A stretch of DNA of 64,000 nucleotides from PHAA01 sp034927445 (GTDB lineage Bacteria > Bacillota > Syntrophomonadia > Syntrophomonadales > Syntrophomonadaceae), in contig JAYFPZ010000002.1 in assembly GCA_034927445.1 (NCBI GenBank), positions 61,728-125,727 of the forward strand. Reading direction: 5' to 3'. Positions 16,430-25,700 of the stretch are shown piece after piece; the first letter of the stretch is position 1; every line of letters starts with the position of its first letter. The notes under the pieces are model-generated. The model was given only the letters and a program-made list of their open reading frames with translations, was not told the DNA's origin and searched no databases. Position numbers and translations under genes: made by a program.

Positions 16430-17875
16430 TCAATCGGTTCGAATCTGGCCGGAGGTAATATTGTAATCTTCCAGATTCAATCCCTCTTTGCCCACCAGCC
16501 TGATCTCTTTACCGGTTACATGTTCAATATATCCTAAATTCTTGGCGTCATTCATTATGAATTCCAAAAGATGCGGATGTAGTTCACATATTATTTCATT
16601 ACTTTCCAAATAACCTAGATTCGCAAGTTTTCTTTTAACCTGGCAGGCCAGTGACAGGATATTTATAGTATACCCCCGGCCATGACAGCTCGGACACTCA
16701 TCATTAAAAACCTGGCCAATTCCATAACGCGATTTTTTCCGAGTCATTTCCAGGAAACCCAATCCCGTCATTCCCACTATTCTCGAATGGGCTTTGTCTT
16801 TTTCCAATTCCTTACGCAGGACTGCCACCACATCATCACGATTTTCTTCATTCTTCATATCAATAAAATCAATTAAAATAATGCCGCCGATGCTGCGAAG
16901 CCTGAGCTGTCGGGGAATCTCCACCGCCGCTTCCAGATTCAGCTTATATACGGTATCCTCAAAATCATATTTACCAGTATATTTGCCGCTGTTGACATCA
17001 ATTACGGTCATGGCCTCGGTGGTATCAAAAATTACATACCCCCCGCTTTTCAGCCATACCTTGCGTCTCAAAGCCTTGCGGATGTCCTTTTCCAAGCCGT
17101 ATCTCTCAAAAAGATCCCCCTGAACATATTGAATAATATTAAAGGTTTTGCCGCAGCCCTGGGATTCAATAAACCGGTCGATCCGGCCTTTTAACTTCAT
17201 ATTATTGATGACGATACGTCTTAAATCACAGTCAAGATAGTCGCGCAAAGCCCTCTCCAGCACATTTATGTCTTCATAAATCATAAAAGGCGCCTTATGG
17301 TTATCGTACTGAGATTTGATATGCTGCCATACCTCCAAAAGCCGGCGCATTTCACCCATAATCTCATTGTCTTCAGCATCCAGGCAGGCAGTGCGCAGTA
17401 TAATGCCAACCCGGTCCGGTTTGTTGCGTTCGATAAGACTGCGCAGATGCTGGCGCCGGTTGTCATCCTGAATTTTGCGGGAAATGGAGACGTCATTCTG
17501 AAACGGCAGTAAAACCAGAAAATGGCCGGGGATGGTAATATCGCCGGTTACTCTGGCTCCTTTTTCGGCAAAAGCCTCTTTTTTTACTTGTACCATTACT
17601 TCCTGCCCGCTCTTGATTACATCGGATATATTGGCCCCTTTGTTAACCCGGGCGATATCGCCCGCATACAAAAAGGCATTCTTGGCGAGGCCGATATCGA
17701 TAAAAGCACAGGAAAGACCCGGTATTACATCCTTGACCCGGCCTTTATAGATATTGCCAACGTTCTCCTCCTGGTCGGCCCAGAAGACCTCCACCAACCG
17801 GTCTTCTTCCACAATAGCTACCCGTGCCTCCCAGGGATAAACCTCGGCGATTATATCTCTAACCAATCGTTGCAC
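16430..17875 (-). CDS. rng: Ribonuclease G/E family endoribonuclease
   Basis: 481 residues, the size of RNase G or the catalytic half of RNase E. An S1 domain is embedded at about residues 35-120 (VGNIYKGRVKDVIPGLSCAF). The DNase I-like catalytic part includes the metal ligands in MTVIDVNSGKY and GGIILIDFIDMKNEENR. The zinc-link CxxC is in ECPSCHGRGY. It cuts single-stranded AU-rich RNA in rRNA and mRNA processing. It lies directly after the DUF2344/radical-SAM pair and before rplU, an order common in Clostridia. Confidence 0.94.
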   Translation of the reverse strand: MQRLVRDIIAEVYPWEARVAIVEEDRLVEVFWADQEENVGNIYKGRVKDVIPGLSCAFIDIGLAKNAFLYAGDIARVNKGANISDVIKSGQEVMVQVKKEAFAEKGARVTGDITIPGHFLVLLPFQNDVSISRKIQDDNRRQHLRSLIERNKPDRVGIILRTACLDAEDNEIMGEMRRLLEVWQHIKSQYDNHKAPFMIYEDINVLERALRDYLDCDLRRIVINNMKLKGRIDRFIESQGCGKTFNIIQYVQGDLFERYGLEKDIRKALRRKVWLKSGGYVIFDTTEAMTVIDVNSGKYTGKYDFEDTVYKLNLEAAVEIPRQLRLRSIGGIILIDFIDMKNEENRDDVVAVLRKELEKDKAHSRIVGMTGLGFLEMTRKKSRYGIGQVFNDECPSCHGRGYTINILSLACQVKRKLANLGYLESNEIICELHPHLLEFIMNDAKNLGYIEHVTGKEIRLVGKEGLNLEDYNITSGQIRTD

Positions 17876-17907
17876 CTTCTCAAAAATTCTTCGGAATTGG
17901 GATCTGG

Positions 17908-18582
17908 CTAAATTACGTCTAAAGGAAGAGCGAACTTATCCCCTTTTATAATATAATTCCCCCGTCTCCAAAAATCCAGCATTATTTCCGATTTGATCCC
18001 ATTCCGGGCGAATACCTCCAACAATTCGTCAAACCTGATATTCAAGGGTTCATTAACGCTGACCATCGCATGGATAAGGCAAACCGGATCATTTTCCTCC
18101 AAGGCAATCCGGTAAATGCCTGGCCGGAGATCTTTGGTCACCGCCTTGTTTTTGCCCCGGCTCTGCACCGGTATTGCGGTTTGAGCCAGAATCTCATCCA
18201 CTATGTTTTTAAGATCAAGGCGGCCGGGCTTGACCTTGAAGGCATAATCCGCAGCATTTACCATCTTCATCAGGGATGGGGCCGAAGCTGGTATTTCCCG
18301 GCAGCGCTTTATCTCCATCCCGGGTGGCAGGACCCGGTTCATTGCGGTCATGAACGCAGACCCCTGCATCGGCTGCAGTTCCAGATCAAAATATTCTTGC
18401 TCGCCCCAGAGCCCCACCGGTAAAACCGTACCCATGGACAAACGGATATGAGGATTGAAGCCCTCGCTGAGCAAGTAAGGTATTTGGGCCCGGCGCAGAG
18501 CGCGTTCCATCAGATGCATCATATCCAGATTAGCCAGGAACCTTAATTCCGCACCTACTCTATATTCAGCCCGCAAGCGCAT
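17908..18582 (-). CDS. DUF2344 (TIGR03936) radical-SAM-linked protein
   Basis: 224 residues. The opening RAEYRVGAELRFLANLDMMHLMERALRR followed by LLSEGFNPHIRLSMGTVLPVGLWGEQEYFDL is the signature of TIGR03936. The family nearly always lies beside or is fused to the TIGR03960 radical SAM protein, as here (the upstream gene ends 1 bp before this start). It has been proposed to take part in tRNA or rRNA modification, but no activity is established. AAGGAGG precedes the ATG. Confidence 0.9.
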   Translation of the reverse strand: MRLRAEYRVGAELRFLANLDMMHLMERALRRAQIPYLLSEGFNPHIRLSMGTVLPVGLWGEQEYFDLELQPMQGSAFMTAMNRVLPPGMEIKRCREIPASAPSLMKMVNAADYAFKVKPGRLDLKNIVDEILAQTAIPVQSRGKNKAVTKDLRPGIYRIALEENDPVCLIHAMVSVNEPLNIRFDELLEVFARNGIKSEIMLDFWRRGNYIIKGDKFALPLDVI

Positions 18583-18583
18583 A

Positions 18584-20419
18584 TTAGCCTTCCTCCTTTA
18601 TATCGAGATCAACCCCCAGGGTGGGACAGACCCCGCAGTTCAGGCAGCCTGCCTGGCGGCAATCAGGAGTGCAGACGGCTACATCGGCCAGCTCATTTTC
18701 TCCGGCCAGATAATCTTTGCCTATACCGGTATCGATAAAATCCCAGGGAAAAAGTTCGCTGTAGGGGCGTATCCTCTCCACATAGAAGGCGGGATCAATC
18801 GCACAGCCCGCAAAAGCTTCCATCCATTTCTCGAATCTGAAATATTCCGACCAGCCGTCAAATTTACAGCCGCGGCGCCAGGCCTGCTCGATGACCGCAC
18901 CTAACCGGCGGTCCCCCCGGGCTATTACCCCTTCCAGCATACTGGTCTCACTGTCATGGAAACTCAGTTTAACATTTTTTATCTTCCGTTTTAACATATA
19001 CCTGCGTTTCTCTTCCAGTTGGGCAATACTGTTCTGGGGCCGCCACTGGAAGGGGGTATGCGCTTTGGGCACAAAGCAGGCCAGACTGGCCCTGACTTCC
19101 ACCGCCCGGCGCGACCGACGGCTGCCAATCGCCTTTACGCGAGCCAGCAGTTCCAGGGTTCCCTCCAGATCCGCTTCCGTCTCCCCCGGCAGTCCCAGCA
19201 TGAAGTAGAGTTTAACCGAATTCCAGCCCGATACGAAGGCTGCTTCCACCGCACTGAACAGTTCTTCCTCGGTGATATTTTTATTGATTATATCCCGCAG
19301 GCGCTGGGTACCGGCCTCCGGCGCCAGAGTCAGCGTAGTCTTGCGTACCTTTTGCACTTCGTTGGCCAGATCGATGGAAAAGGCATCAACCCGCAGGGAA
19401 GGGAGGGACACCCCTACCCCTTTGTCACCATAGGTTTGCACCAGGTCCTTTACCAGGCGTTTTATCCCGGAATAATCAAGGGTGCTCAAAGAAGCCAGGG
19501 ATATCTCGTCATAGCCACTATGGCGCAGCTGACACTCAGCCTGTTCCTTAAGCACTTTCAGGCTTTTTTCCCGCACCGGGCGGTATACGGTTCCGGCATG
19601 GCAGAACCGGCAGGCCCGCTGACAGCCCCGCATGACCTCCAGTACGACGCGGTCATGCACTATTTGCATATAAGGGACGATCGGCTTAGCCGGAAAATAC
19701 GAATTATCAAGATCACGAACCACCCGTTTGCGCACCCGGGACGGCACTCCGGGCTGTTCAGCCTTCATCATCCGCAGGGTCTTGTCCTCATTATATTCAA
19801 CCGTATAAAATGCGGGAACATAAACCCCTTCGATATTCGCCGCTTGCAACAGCCGGTTTTGGCGGCCTTGCCCGCGGTTCTTATCCAGACAATCCAGAAA
19901 TTCGATAAGCACTTCTTCACCGTCGCCAATCAGGAAAGCATCAAAAAACCCGGCAAAAGGTTCAGGATTGAATGCTACCGGACCGCCTGCAATAATCAAT
20001 GGATCGTTCTCCCGTCGGTCCCGGGCCCATATGGGGATACCGCTTAAGTCCAGCATATTCAAGATGTTGGTAATCGATAATTCGTATTGCAGGGAAAAAC
20101 CCACCACGTCGAAACGGTTCAGGGGGGTAAAGGTCTCCAGAGAATACAAGGGTATTTTCTCCTCCCGCATCAGGTCTTCCATATCCGGCCAAGGAGCAAA
20201 TGACCGTTCCATTACATGATCGCTGGTCTCATTAACCAGGCCGTATAAAATTTTGCCCCCGATATGCGACATGCCGATTTCGTATACATCCGGGAAAGCA
20301 AAAACCATTTTTATCCGGCTTTGGTCCCAGTCCTTTCTTATTATATTGAGTTCTCCGCCGGTATAACGCGCCGGTTTGGATACCCGCGGCAAAATATCTC
20401 TGAATATCCGGTCTTTCAT
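18584..20419 (-). CDS. TIGR03960-family B12-binding radical SAM protein
   Basis: 611 residues from ATG 20419, which has GGAGG eight bases upstream; the frame is open to 20449. The N-terminal third is a B12-binding-like domain (MVFAFPDVYEIGMSHIGGKI). The radical SAM cluster is RGCQRACRFCHAG (CxxxCxxC), binding the 4Fe-4S cluster that cleaves S-adenosylmethionine. The C-terminus has a further Cys-rich zone (CTPDCRQAGCLNCGVCPTLG) suggesting an auxiliary Fe-S site. It is a partner of the DUF2344 protein. The reaction is unknown. Confidence 0.93.
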   Translation of the reverse strand: MKDRIFRDILPRVSKPARYTGGELNIIRKDWDQSRIKMVFAFPDVYEIGMSHIGGKILYGLVNETSDHVMERSFAPWPDMEDLMREEKIPLYSLETFTPLNRFDVVGFSLQYELSITNILNMLDLSGIPIWARDRRENDPLIIAGGPVAFNPEPFAGFFDAFLIGDGEEVLIEFLDCLDKNRGQGRQNRLLQAANIEGVYVPAFYTVEYNEDKTLRMMKAEQPGVPSRVRKRVVRDLDNSYFPAKPIVPYMQIVHDRVVLEVMRGCQRACRFCHAGTVYRPVREKSLKVLKEQAECQLRHSGYDEISLASLSTLDYSGIKRLVKDLVQTYGDKGVGVSLPSLRVDAFSIDLANEVQKVRKTTLTLAPEAGTQRLRDIINKNITEEELFSAVEAAFVSGWNSVKLYFMLGLPGETEADLEGTLELLARVKAIGSRRSRRAVEVRASLACFVPKAHTPFQWRPQNSIAQLEEKRRYMLKRKIKNVKLSFHDSETSMLEGVIARGDRRLGAVIEQAWRRGCKFDGWSEYFRFEKWMEAFAGCAIDPAFYVERIRPYSELFPWDFIDTGIGKDYLAGENELADVAVCTPDCRQAGCLNCGVCPTLGVDLDIKEEG

Positions 20420-20500
20420 AATTGCCTCCATTCCAAGAACTATCCCCAAATCATTGTTACTATATTATCACAAAACCGTATTAACACACTAAAATACCTG

Positions 20501-20523
20501 TAATAGACGCGGACAGCGCGGAC
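20501..20523 (-). repeat. Inverted copy of the GTCCGCG repeat
   Basis: On the minus strand GTCCGCG-CTG-TCCGCGTCTATTA. It faces the plus-oriented copy at 20697-20720 in the same 275-bp gap. Confidence 0.6.
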
Positions 20524-20627
20524 TAATATGACTTTGGCAGACCATTATTAAGACTCAGACTTTTCAGCTCACTATCAGTTTTGCCTACTATCTTCTCATA
20601 ATATTTTAAAATTATCTGCGATAATCA

Positions 20628-20720
20628 TTTAAATCAGCGATATCATGATCTATTCTGCCTTTTATCCTTAATTATTTTCTGTGTCAGTCATACAAAGTCC
20701 GCGTGGTCCGCGCCCATTAT
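20628..20720 (+). repeat. Intergenic repeat, long copy B
   Basis: Near-identical to 13722-13797 over about 70 bases, then GTCCGCGTGGTCCGCG (20697-20712). It lies between the radical SAM gene and spoIVFB. Confidence 0.7.
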
Positions 20721-20724
20721 CTAA

Positions 20725-21585
20725 TCAGCAATCGCGCAGGCAGGAGCCCGGACCTTTTTCAAAAAAGCACTCAATGATCTCCGATTCGCTACGCATACCG
20801 ATTAAATGGTCGTTTTCGTCAACCGCCATCACTACCAGATAATAGTTGGGACGGGTTGATTCCAGTATTTTTTTTAAGGGCGTATCGGTGCGGCTGATAA
20901 TTTGTTGGGCCGGCAAAACCCCGTGCTTGGCCAGATCTCCCTTTTTATTGACCAGGTAACGCATGAAGGCATAAATCAAGAACTGCCCTTCCCGCCGGGC
21001 CGCCCAGAAAAGCAGGACGCCGACGACGATATAATTGGCGCCGCTTTGCTGGGAATAGACCTGCCAGAGGCCCCAGCCAATGAAGGCTATCGCTATCAGT
21101 TTGCCCAGAGCCGCCGCCTTTTGGGTGGCTTTCTTGTAACCCCAGACCTGCGATAATACGGCTCTTAAGATTCGTCCTCCATCCATCGGCAAAGCCGGGC
21201 AAAGATTGAAAAGCCCGAGCAGCAAATTTATGTTTATAAAAAGGGGCAGATATACCGAGGCTATGCGGTCCTGCAGAAAATAAAAAATGCCCGCCAAAGA
21301 CAAGCTTATGATAGGGCCACTCAGGGCAATATAGATTTCATGATCCGGTTCCAGTCCGGTAAAATCCTCAATTTTGGCCTGGCCTCCAAAAGGCAGCAGT
21401 TCGATTTCCGTTACTTTAACCCCTAAAAGGCGTGCCATTATTACATGAGAAATTTCGTGAATCAGAACCGCGGCGAGGATGAACAGCACCTCGGCGGCTA
21501 AACCCAGGGCTCCGTATATAACGCAAAGCAGCAAAAACAAAAAATTTATCCGAACGCGGATGCCGCCAATCTTACCTACCTGCAT
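20725..21585 (-). CDS. spoIVFB: SpoIVFB-like M50 intramembrane metalloprotease
   Basis: 286 residues. The zinc motif HEISH is at residues 43-47 inside a membrane segment, and PMDGG at 133-137 gives the third-ligand Asp. Four to six spans occupy residues 1-210; the last ~70 residues form a soluble CBS-like part (LIGMRSESEIIEC). SpoIVFB cleaves pro-sigma-K during sporulation. The immediate upstream gene is a SpoIVFA-like M23 protein 2 bp away, and the min, obg and rplU neighbours match the Bacillus locus. A general site-2 protease role cannot be excluded. Confidence 0.87.
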   Translation of the reverse strand: MQVGKIGGIRVRINFLFLLLCVIYGALGLAAEVLFILAAVLIHEISHVIMARLLGVKVTEIELLPFGGQAKIEDFTGLEPDHEIYIALSGPIISLSLAGIFYFLQDRIASVYLPLFININLLLGLFNLCPALPMDGGRILRAVLSQVWGYKKATQKAAALGKLIAIAFIGWGLWQVYSQQSGANYIVVGVLLFWAARREGQFLIYAFMRYLVNKKGDLAKHGVLPAQQIISRTDTPLKKILESTRPNYYLVVMAVDENDHLIGMRSESEIIECFFEKGPGSCLRDC

Positions 21586-21587
21586 GG

Positions 21588-22166
21588 TTATTGAAAGATG
21601 CTTTGGGGATTGACCGGTCCGTCTTTGCCTCTCACTTCAAAATAAAAGCTGTCTCCGGTTTTGCCTAGCACCGTGTCTGCTTGGACTGCACTCCCCTCTT
21701 TGACCGTTATTTCCTGCAAATCTCCGTAAAGGGAATATAAATTGTTGTCATGTTGGATCAAGACCGTTTTTTGATCGTCCACAACCGTTATTTGCGCCAC
21801 CTGACCGCTTAACATGGGCCTGATTTCGCTATGTTTTACAACCTTCAGCTGCATTCCCGGGTTGAATTGGTTCTTCTTGGCCTGTTGGTCCCAATGCCAG
21901 CCAAAATGACTCTGAATGCCCAGAATTTCACAAGGCTTGCGCAGCAGCCGGTCTCCTGAAGCCGGGACCAAATTATTCACGTCGTTCCAGCCCGGTATTT
22001 GCACATACCGGCCCAAAACGGCCCTTGCATCATATTGGTTATCCATGATAAAACTCAGAATCGGCTGTATAAACTGACGGCTGTTCTGATTTGCTTGCAT
22101 CATAAAACCCACCAGGGCCACCAGCACAATTACCCCCAGCATTTTTAATTTAAATGTGCGCACCAT
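21588..22166 (-). CDS. spoIVFA: SpoIVFA-like membrane protein with M23 domain
   Basis: 192 residues: one N-terminal membrane segment (about 8-24), a linker, and a C-terminal LytM/M23 beta-sheet domain (about 100-192: VVDDQKTVLIQHDNNLYSLY ... GDSFYFEVRGKDGPVNPQSI). The catalytic HxxxD and HxH of active M23 peptidases are degenerate (YFEVRGKDGPVNP keeps the shape only), as expected for SpoIVFA, which holds and regulates SpoIVFB. It is translationally coupled to spoIVFB. Confidence 0.82.
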   Translation of the reverse strand: MVRTFKLKMLGVIVLVALVGFMMQANQNSRQFIQPILSFIMDNQYDARAVLGRYVQIPGWNDVNNLVPASGDRLLRKPCEILGIQSHFGWHWDQQAKKNQFNPGMQLKVVKHSEIRPMLSGQVAQITVVDDQKTVLIQHDNNLYSLYGDLQEITVKEGSAVQADTVLGKTGDSFYFEVRGKDGPVNPQSIFQ

Positions 22167-22264
22167 AATATCACCACCCGGTTTTTACTAAATATATAAA
22201 ACTGGGGCGGGTTTTATGCCATTATCCGAGGGGGAAACAGGTGGCAGGCATACAGCGGCAGACT

Positions 22265-23401
22265 CTAAAAGACTATCTTTTTTCCTCTAATATTTACACT
22301 TAATATTAATCCTACTCCCAGCATATTGGTTAACATGGAACTTCCCCCATAGCTCACAAAAGGCAGGGGGATGCCGGTAATCGGCATAAGCCCTATGCAC
22401 ATGCCGATGTTCTCAAAAATGTGAAACAGCCACATGGCCGTAATCCCGCTGACGATCAAAGTGCCATATAATTCACGGGAAGTGCTGCCGATGAATAAAG
22501 TTCTGGCCAGGAGGCAGCCATAAAGAATAATGAGCAAAGCAGCCCCTATGAATCCGAGTTCTTCGCCAATCACGGCAAAAATAAAGTCGGTATGACGCTC
22601 CGGCAGGAAATTGAATTGGACCTGGGTCCCGTTAAACAGGCCCAAACCGGTTAAGCCTCCTCCCCCTATAGCGATCAGGGACTGGATAATGTTCCAGCCG
22701 GCATCGCGCCCGCCCTTTCCGTCCTGGTACGGGTCTATAAAAACAGCCAGGCGTTTGATCTGATAGTCATCCAGGGGCAGCCACAGATTGAATTTAAAAT
22801 GGAGGATTACCGCCAGGACAATAAACAGCAACAGACCCAGAATTAATTTGGTCAGCAAACGGGGATTGGCCCCGGCAATATACATCATAACCACCGTAAT
22901 TACAATATAAACCAGGGCAGTACCCAGATCGGGCTGCAGCATGATCAGGATGAACGGCAAACCCATGTAAGCAAAACAGGGCAGCATCTGGGCAAAAGTA
23001 TTCAGTTCCCCTTTGCGACGGCTTAAGAATTCCGCAAAGGTCAGAATCAGCATTATCTTGGTAAATTCGGCCGGTTGTACCGGCGGCAACCCGGGGAGTC
23101 CAATCCAACCCGTGGTACCGCGCTGTTCGGTCCCAAATAGCAAGACCGCCAATAATATAAAGAGGGAAAGGCCGTAAAGATAACGGCTATATTTCTCCAG
23201 CTGGGTGTAATCAAATCTAATGATGAATACTGCCATAATAATTCCAATAATTAAAAAGGCAATTTGTTTCTTCATATATAGATAAGGATCACTGCTGATG
23301 CCGTTGCTGGCACTGTACAAAACCACCAAGCCAAAACCAATCAAGACGATCAACACCGTCAGAAAGTATTTATCTATGAGTCTCAAGCGTTTGATATTCA
23401 C
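22265..23401 (-). CDS. rodA: RodA peptidoglycan polymerase (SEDS family)
   Basis: 378 residues with about ten membrane segments. SEDS hallmarks are QPDLGTALVY (polymerase-essential Asp region), AVIGEELGFIGA and MPITGIPLPFVSYGGSSM near the end. RodA makes glycan strands for cylinder wall growth together with the class B PBP2. Its partners mrdA and mreBCD are encoded just upstream in the same orientation, split from it by minCDE. MinE's terminator (23609-23644) lies between, so rodA probably has its own promoter. Confidence 0.93.
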   Translation of the reverse strand: MNIKRLRLIDKYFLTVLIVLIGFGLVVLYSASNGISSDPYLYMKKQIAFLIIGIIMAVFIIRFDYTQLEKYSRYLYGLSLFILLAVLLFGTEQRGTTGWIGLPGLPPVQPAEFTKIMLILTFAEFLSRRKGELNTFAQMLPCFAYMGLPFILIMLQPDLGTALVYIVITVVMMYIAGANPRLLTKLILGLLLFIVLAVILHFKFNLWLPLDDYQIKRLAVFIDPYQDGKGGRDAGWNIIQSLIAIGGGGLTGLGLFNGTQVQFNFLPERHTDFIFAVIGEELGFIGAALLIILYGCLLARTLFIGSTSRELYGTLIVSGITAMWLFHIFENIGMCIGLMPITGIPLPFVSYGGSSMLTNMLGVGLILSVNIRGKKIVF

Positions 23402-23608
23402 AAAATGTTACCCCCCGGGTTCAATTATATAGGTAATAATTTTATTGTGTCCAGTGCTCTGTCAACCCTAATTCTGTAATTTTATTCGTCGAGTAGAATT
23501 CAGGTATGATCAGGCGGCAGTTTCTTGGCTCCCGGCACCGCTGCACCGGCGGTCCGGGATCGTCGGAGGAATGAGCGATACCGGCTGCAGCCCGACATGC
23601 ACACATAA

Positions 23609-23644
23609 AAAGGTAATGCCCCGCAGTTTTCCGGCATTACCTTT
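23609..23644 (-). terminator. Rho-independent terminator after minE
   Basis: On the minus strand AAAGGTAATGCC pairs perfectly with GGCATTACCTTT (12 bp, 12-base loop) and runs into TTTTTATG. It ends the minC-D-E message about 50 bp after the minE stop. Confidence 0.9.
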
Positions 23645-23692
23645 AGCTTGTTTCTTCGGTTTGTATTTTTCCGGGCTGCCATCCCCTCCTCT

Positions 23693-23971
23693 CTAGGTGT
23701 TGACTGCTCTCTTCAAACTCTTGATCGGAATGTTGGCGATCAGCGCCACTGAATCATCATCGTTTTCCAGGTTGACCAGGAGGCTTTCCACATCTATATC
23801 CATATATTGCTGAATGACTTGAATAAGGTCCTCCTTTAAGGCGGCTATCAACTCGGGAGATACTACACTGCGATCATGGATTAGAACCAGACGCAGGCGT
23901 TCCCGGGCAATATTCTTGCTTGCGGGGGACTCTTTGGTAAACAATCTCGTTAAAAAATCCAACAAAATCAT
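23693..23971 (-). CDS. minE: Cell division topological specificity factor MinE
   Basis: 92 residues. The anti-MinCD part (KNIARERLRLVLIHDRS) is followed by the topological domain LKEDLIQVIQQYMDID and the final strand. MinE drives MinD off the membrane and sets the division site. Presence of MinE rather than only DivIVA is common in Clostridia but absent from Bacillus. It lies 10 bp after minD. Confidence 0.93.
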   Translation of the reverse strand: MILLDFLTRLFTKESPASKNIARERLRLVLIHDRSVVSPELIAALKEDLIQVIQQYMDIDVESLLVNLENDDDSVALIANIPIKSLKRAVNT

Positions 23972-23981
23972 CCCTCCTCTG

Positions 23982-24785
23982 CTACTTAGCCAATTTTAGA
24001 ATTTTTCTGAATCGGTTCATCAGATTGGATGATTCATCGATTGAATACATAGGAACCTCTTCCCCCAGTATCCTTCTGGCTATGCGGCGGTAAGCTTCAC
24101 CGGCCCGGGAACTGTTGCCCAATACAGCCGGTTCTCCGCGGTTGGTGGAAATGACGATGCTTTCATCCTCCGGGACCACCCCCAGCAAATCTATGGATAG
24201 GATTTCGATGATATCATTGATATCCATCATGTCGCCCTTTTTTACCATCTTAGGTCTTATTCTATTTATGATTAAGCGGCTTTCGCCTAAGCCTGCCGCT
24301 TCCAGCAGACCGATAATCCGGTCTGCGTCCCGCACCGACGATACCTCCGGCGTAGCCACGACTACGGCCATATCGGCTCCGGCAATGGCATTTTTAAACC
24401 CCTGTTCAATCCCGGCCGGGCAGTCAACCAGGATAAAATCAAAATCACTCCGCAGTTCGTTGGTAAGATTTTTCATTTGATGGGGGGTTACTGCCGTTTT
24501 TTCTTTGGTTTGAGCCGCCGGCAGAAGGCAGAGGCCCTCAAAACGCTTGTCTTTGATTAAGGCCTGTCTGAGCTTGCAATTGCCATTGACCACATCGACA
24601 ATGTCGAACACGATCCGGTTTTCCAACCCCATAACTACATCCAGGTTTCTCAAGCCAATATCTGTATCGATAAGCACTACTTTCTTATCCATCATGGCCA
24701 GTGCTGTTCCAAGATTAGCGCTGGTGGTTGTTTTCCCTACTCCGCCTTTTCCGGATGTAACAACCAAAACTCTACTTTTCATCAT
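23982..24785 (-). CDS. minD: Septum site-determining ATPase MinD
   Basis: About 267 residues. The deviant Walker A GKGGVGKTTTSANLGTAL is at the start, DTDIGLRNLDVVMGLENRIV follows, and the C-terminal amphipathic membrane-targeting helix (SSNLMNRFRKILKLAK) is present. MinD binds the membrane with ATP and recruits MinC and MinE. The frame opens at 24797, but GGGAGG lies inside, so ATG 24785 or 24782 is the start. It follows minC, overlapping the extended frame. Confidence 0.96.
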   Translation of the reverse strand: MMKSRVLVVTSGKGGVGKTTTSANLGTALAMMDKKVVLIDTDIGLRNLDVVMGLENRIVFDIVDVVNGNCKLRQALIKDKRFEGLCLLPAAQTKEKTAVTPHQMKNLTNELRSDFDFILVDCPAGIEQGFKNAIAGADMAVVVATPEVSSVRDADRIIGLLEAAGLGESRLIINRIRPKMVKKGDMMDINDIIEILSIDLLGVVPEDESIVISTNRGEPAVLGNSSRAGEAYRRIARRILGEEVPMYSIDESSNLMNRFRKILKLAK

Positions 24786-24796
24786 TACGCCTCCCA

Positions 24797-25438
24797 TTAT
24801 ATTTTTAATCTTTCAATAACTACTTTTCCTGCCCGGATTCTTGCAATCTCAGGATTGTTAACCTCCAATCTCTCACCGTCGGGGGCACGAGTGATATGAC
24901 TCGCGATCCTGAGCTGAGTAGGGTTTAATTTAAATGCAGCGATTACTGCTTCTTCATCCCCCAAGGCCCCTGCATGGGCCATCCCCCTGAGTGATCCCAT
25001 CACTAATATATTGCCTCCCGCGATGATCTCGGCACCCGGATTTATATCACCCAAGATGACGATATTACCCTGCGTGAATATCTTCTGACCCGACCTTAAA
25101 TGACGGCAGAGCATGACGGTTTCAGCGCCTTCCACAAATTGGGTGTTGGGGTTTATGACGGTTTCGCGGCGATTGTCATGGCGGTTCCGGTTTTCGCTAT
25201 TTTTCAGGGCTTTCAGATAAAACCCGTTTTCTGCCACCATACTTTCCAATTCCCGCAACTGCCGCTCGGTTAATCTTTTGATGCCGACATCAATGTAAAT
25301 TTGGTTTTCTTTCCCATATTTATGCACAATCGCGAGGCTTTTCTGAAGCTGGTTCTTCATTTCCTCCAGAGTATCAAAAGTACTGAGATCTATAACTACT
25401 TCGTCATTCAAGCCATTAGCCAACAATTCAATTGTCAT
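24797..25438 (-). CDS. minC: Septum site-determining protein MinC
   Basis: 213 residues from ATG 25438, eight bases after GGAGG; an upstream ATG at 25453 overlaps that site. The N-terminal FtsZ-inhibiting domain covers about 1-95. The C-terminal right-handed beta-helix is clear: AETVMLCRHLRSGQKIFTQG, VILGDINPGAEIIAGGNILV and LRGMAHAGALGDEEA. It blocks FtsZ assembly at poles when held by MinD. First gene of minC-D-E. Confidence 0.94.
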   Translation of the reverse strand: MTIELLANGLNDEVVIDLSTFDTLEEMKNQLQKSLAIVHKYGKENQIYIDVGIKRLTERQLRELESMVAENGFYLKALKNSENRNRHDNRRETVINPNTQFVEGAETVMLCRHLRSGQKIFTQGNIVILGDINPGAEIIAGGNILVMGSLRGMAHAGALGDEEAVIAAFKLNPTQLRIASHITRAPDGERLEVNNPEIARIRAGKVVIERLKI

Positions 25439-25535
25439 TACATGGTCCTCCATCCAACCATATTAGCCATCAAAGTTTACAGCATACTAAACAATTCTAT
25501 TATTTACATATTTTTCCTGCAATGAAAAATAAAAT

Positions 25536-25567
25536 AAAAGGGGTAATCTGCACTGATTTCCCCTTTT
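25536..25567 (-). terminator. Rho-independent terminator after mrdA
   Basis: AAAAGGGG pairs with CCCCTTTT, with an inner AATC/GATT pairing after an A-A mismatch; on the minus strand it is followed by ATTTTATTTT. It separates the mreBCD-mrdA message from minCDE. Confidence 0.8.
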
Positions 25568-25655
25568 AAAGTCGTATACCCCTTATAAATTTAATAAATT
25601 TTCCGACAAATTCGCCAAGCTATTAAGGCATAGTTTCGACAGACCCCGGTTCTTT

Positions 25656-25690
25656 CAGGCATGGGCAGCAGAAGAACCGCCCCATGCCTG
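25656..25690 (-). repeat. Hairpin directly after the mrdA stop
   Basis: CAGGCATGGG and CCCATGCCTG form a 10-bp stem around a 15-base loop. There is no T-run, so it is more likely an mRNA 3' stabiliser or repeat than a terminator. Confidence 0.5.
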
Positions 25691-25700
25691 TAAATCCTTA

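Noticed and set aside
18891..20219. Long plus-strand frames (e.g. 342 codons at 19019-20047) opposite the radical SAM gene
   Set aside because: GC-rich codon third positions keep the antisense open; the minus-strand gene has clear family motifs.
23500..23682. 60-residue minus-strand frame after minE
   Set aside because: The strong minE terminator hairpin (23609-23644) lies inside it, and GGAGG is too close to the ATG.
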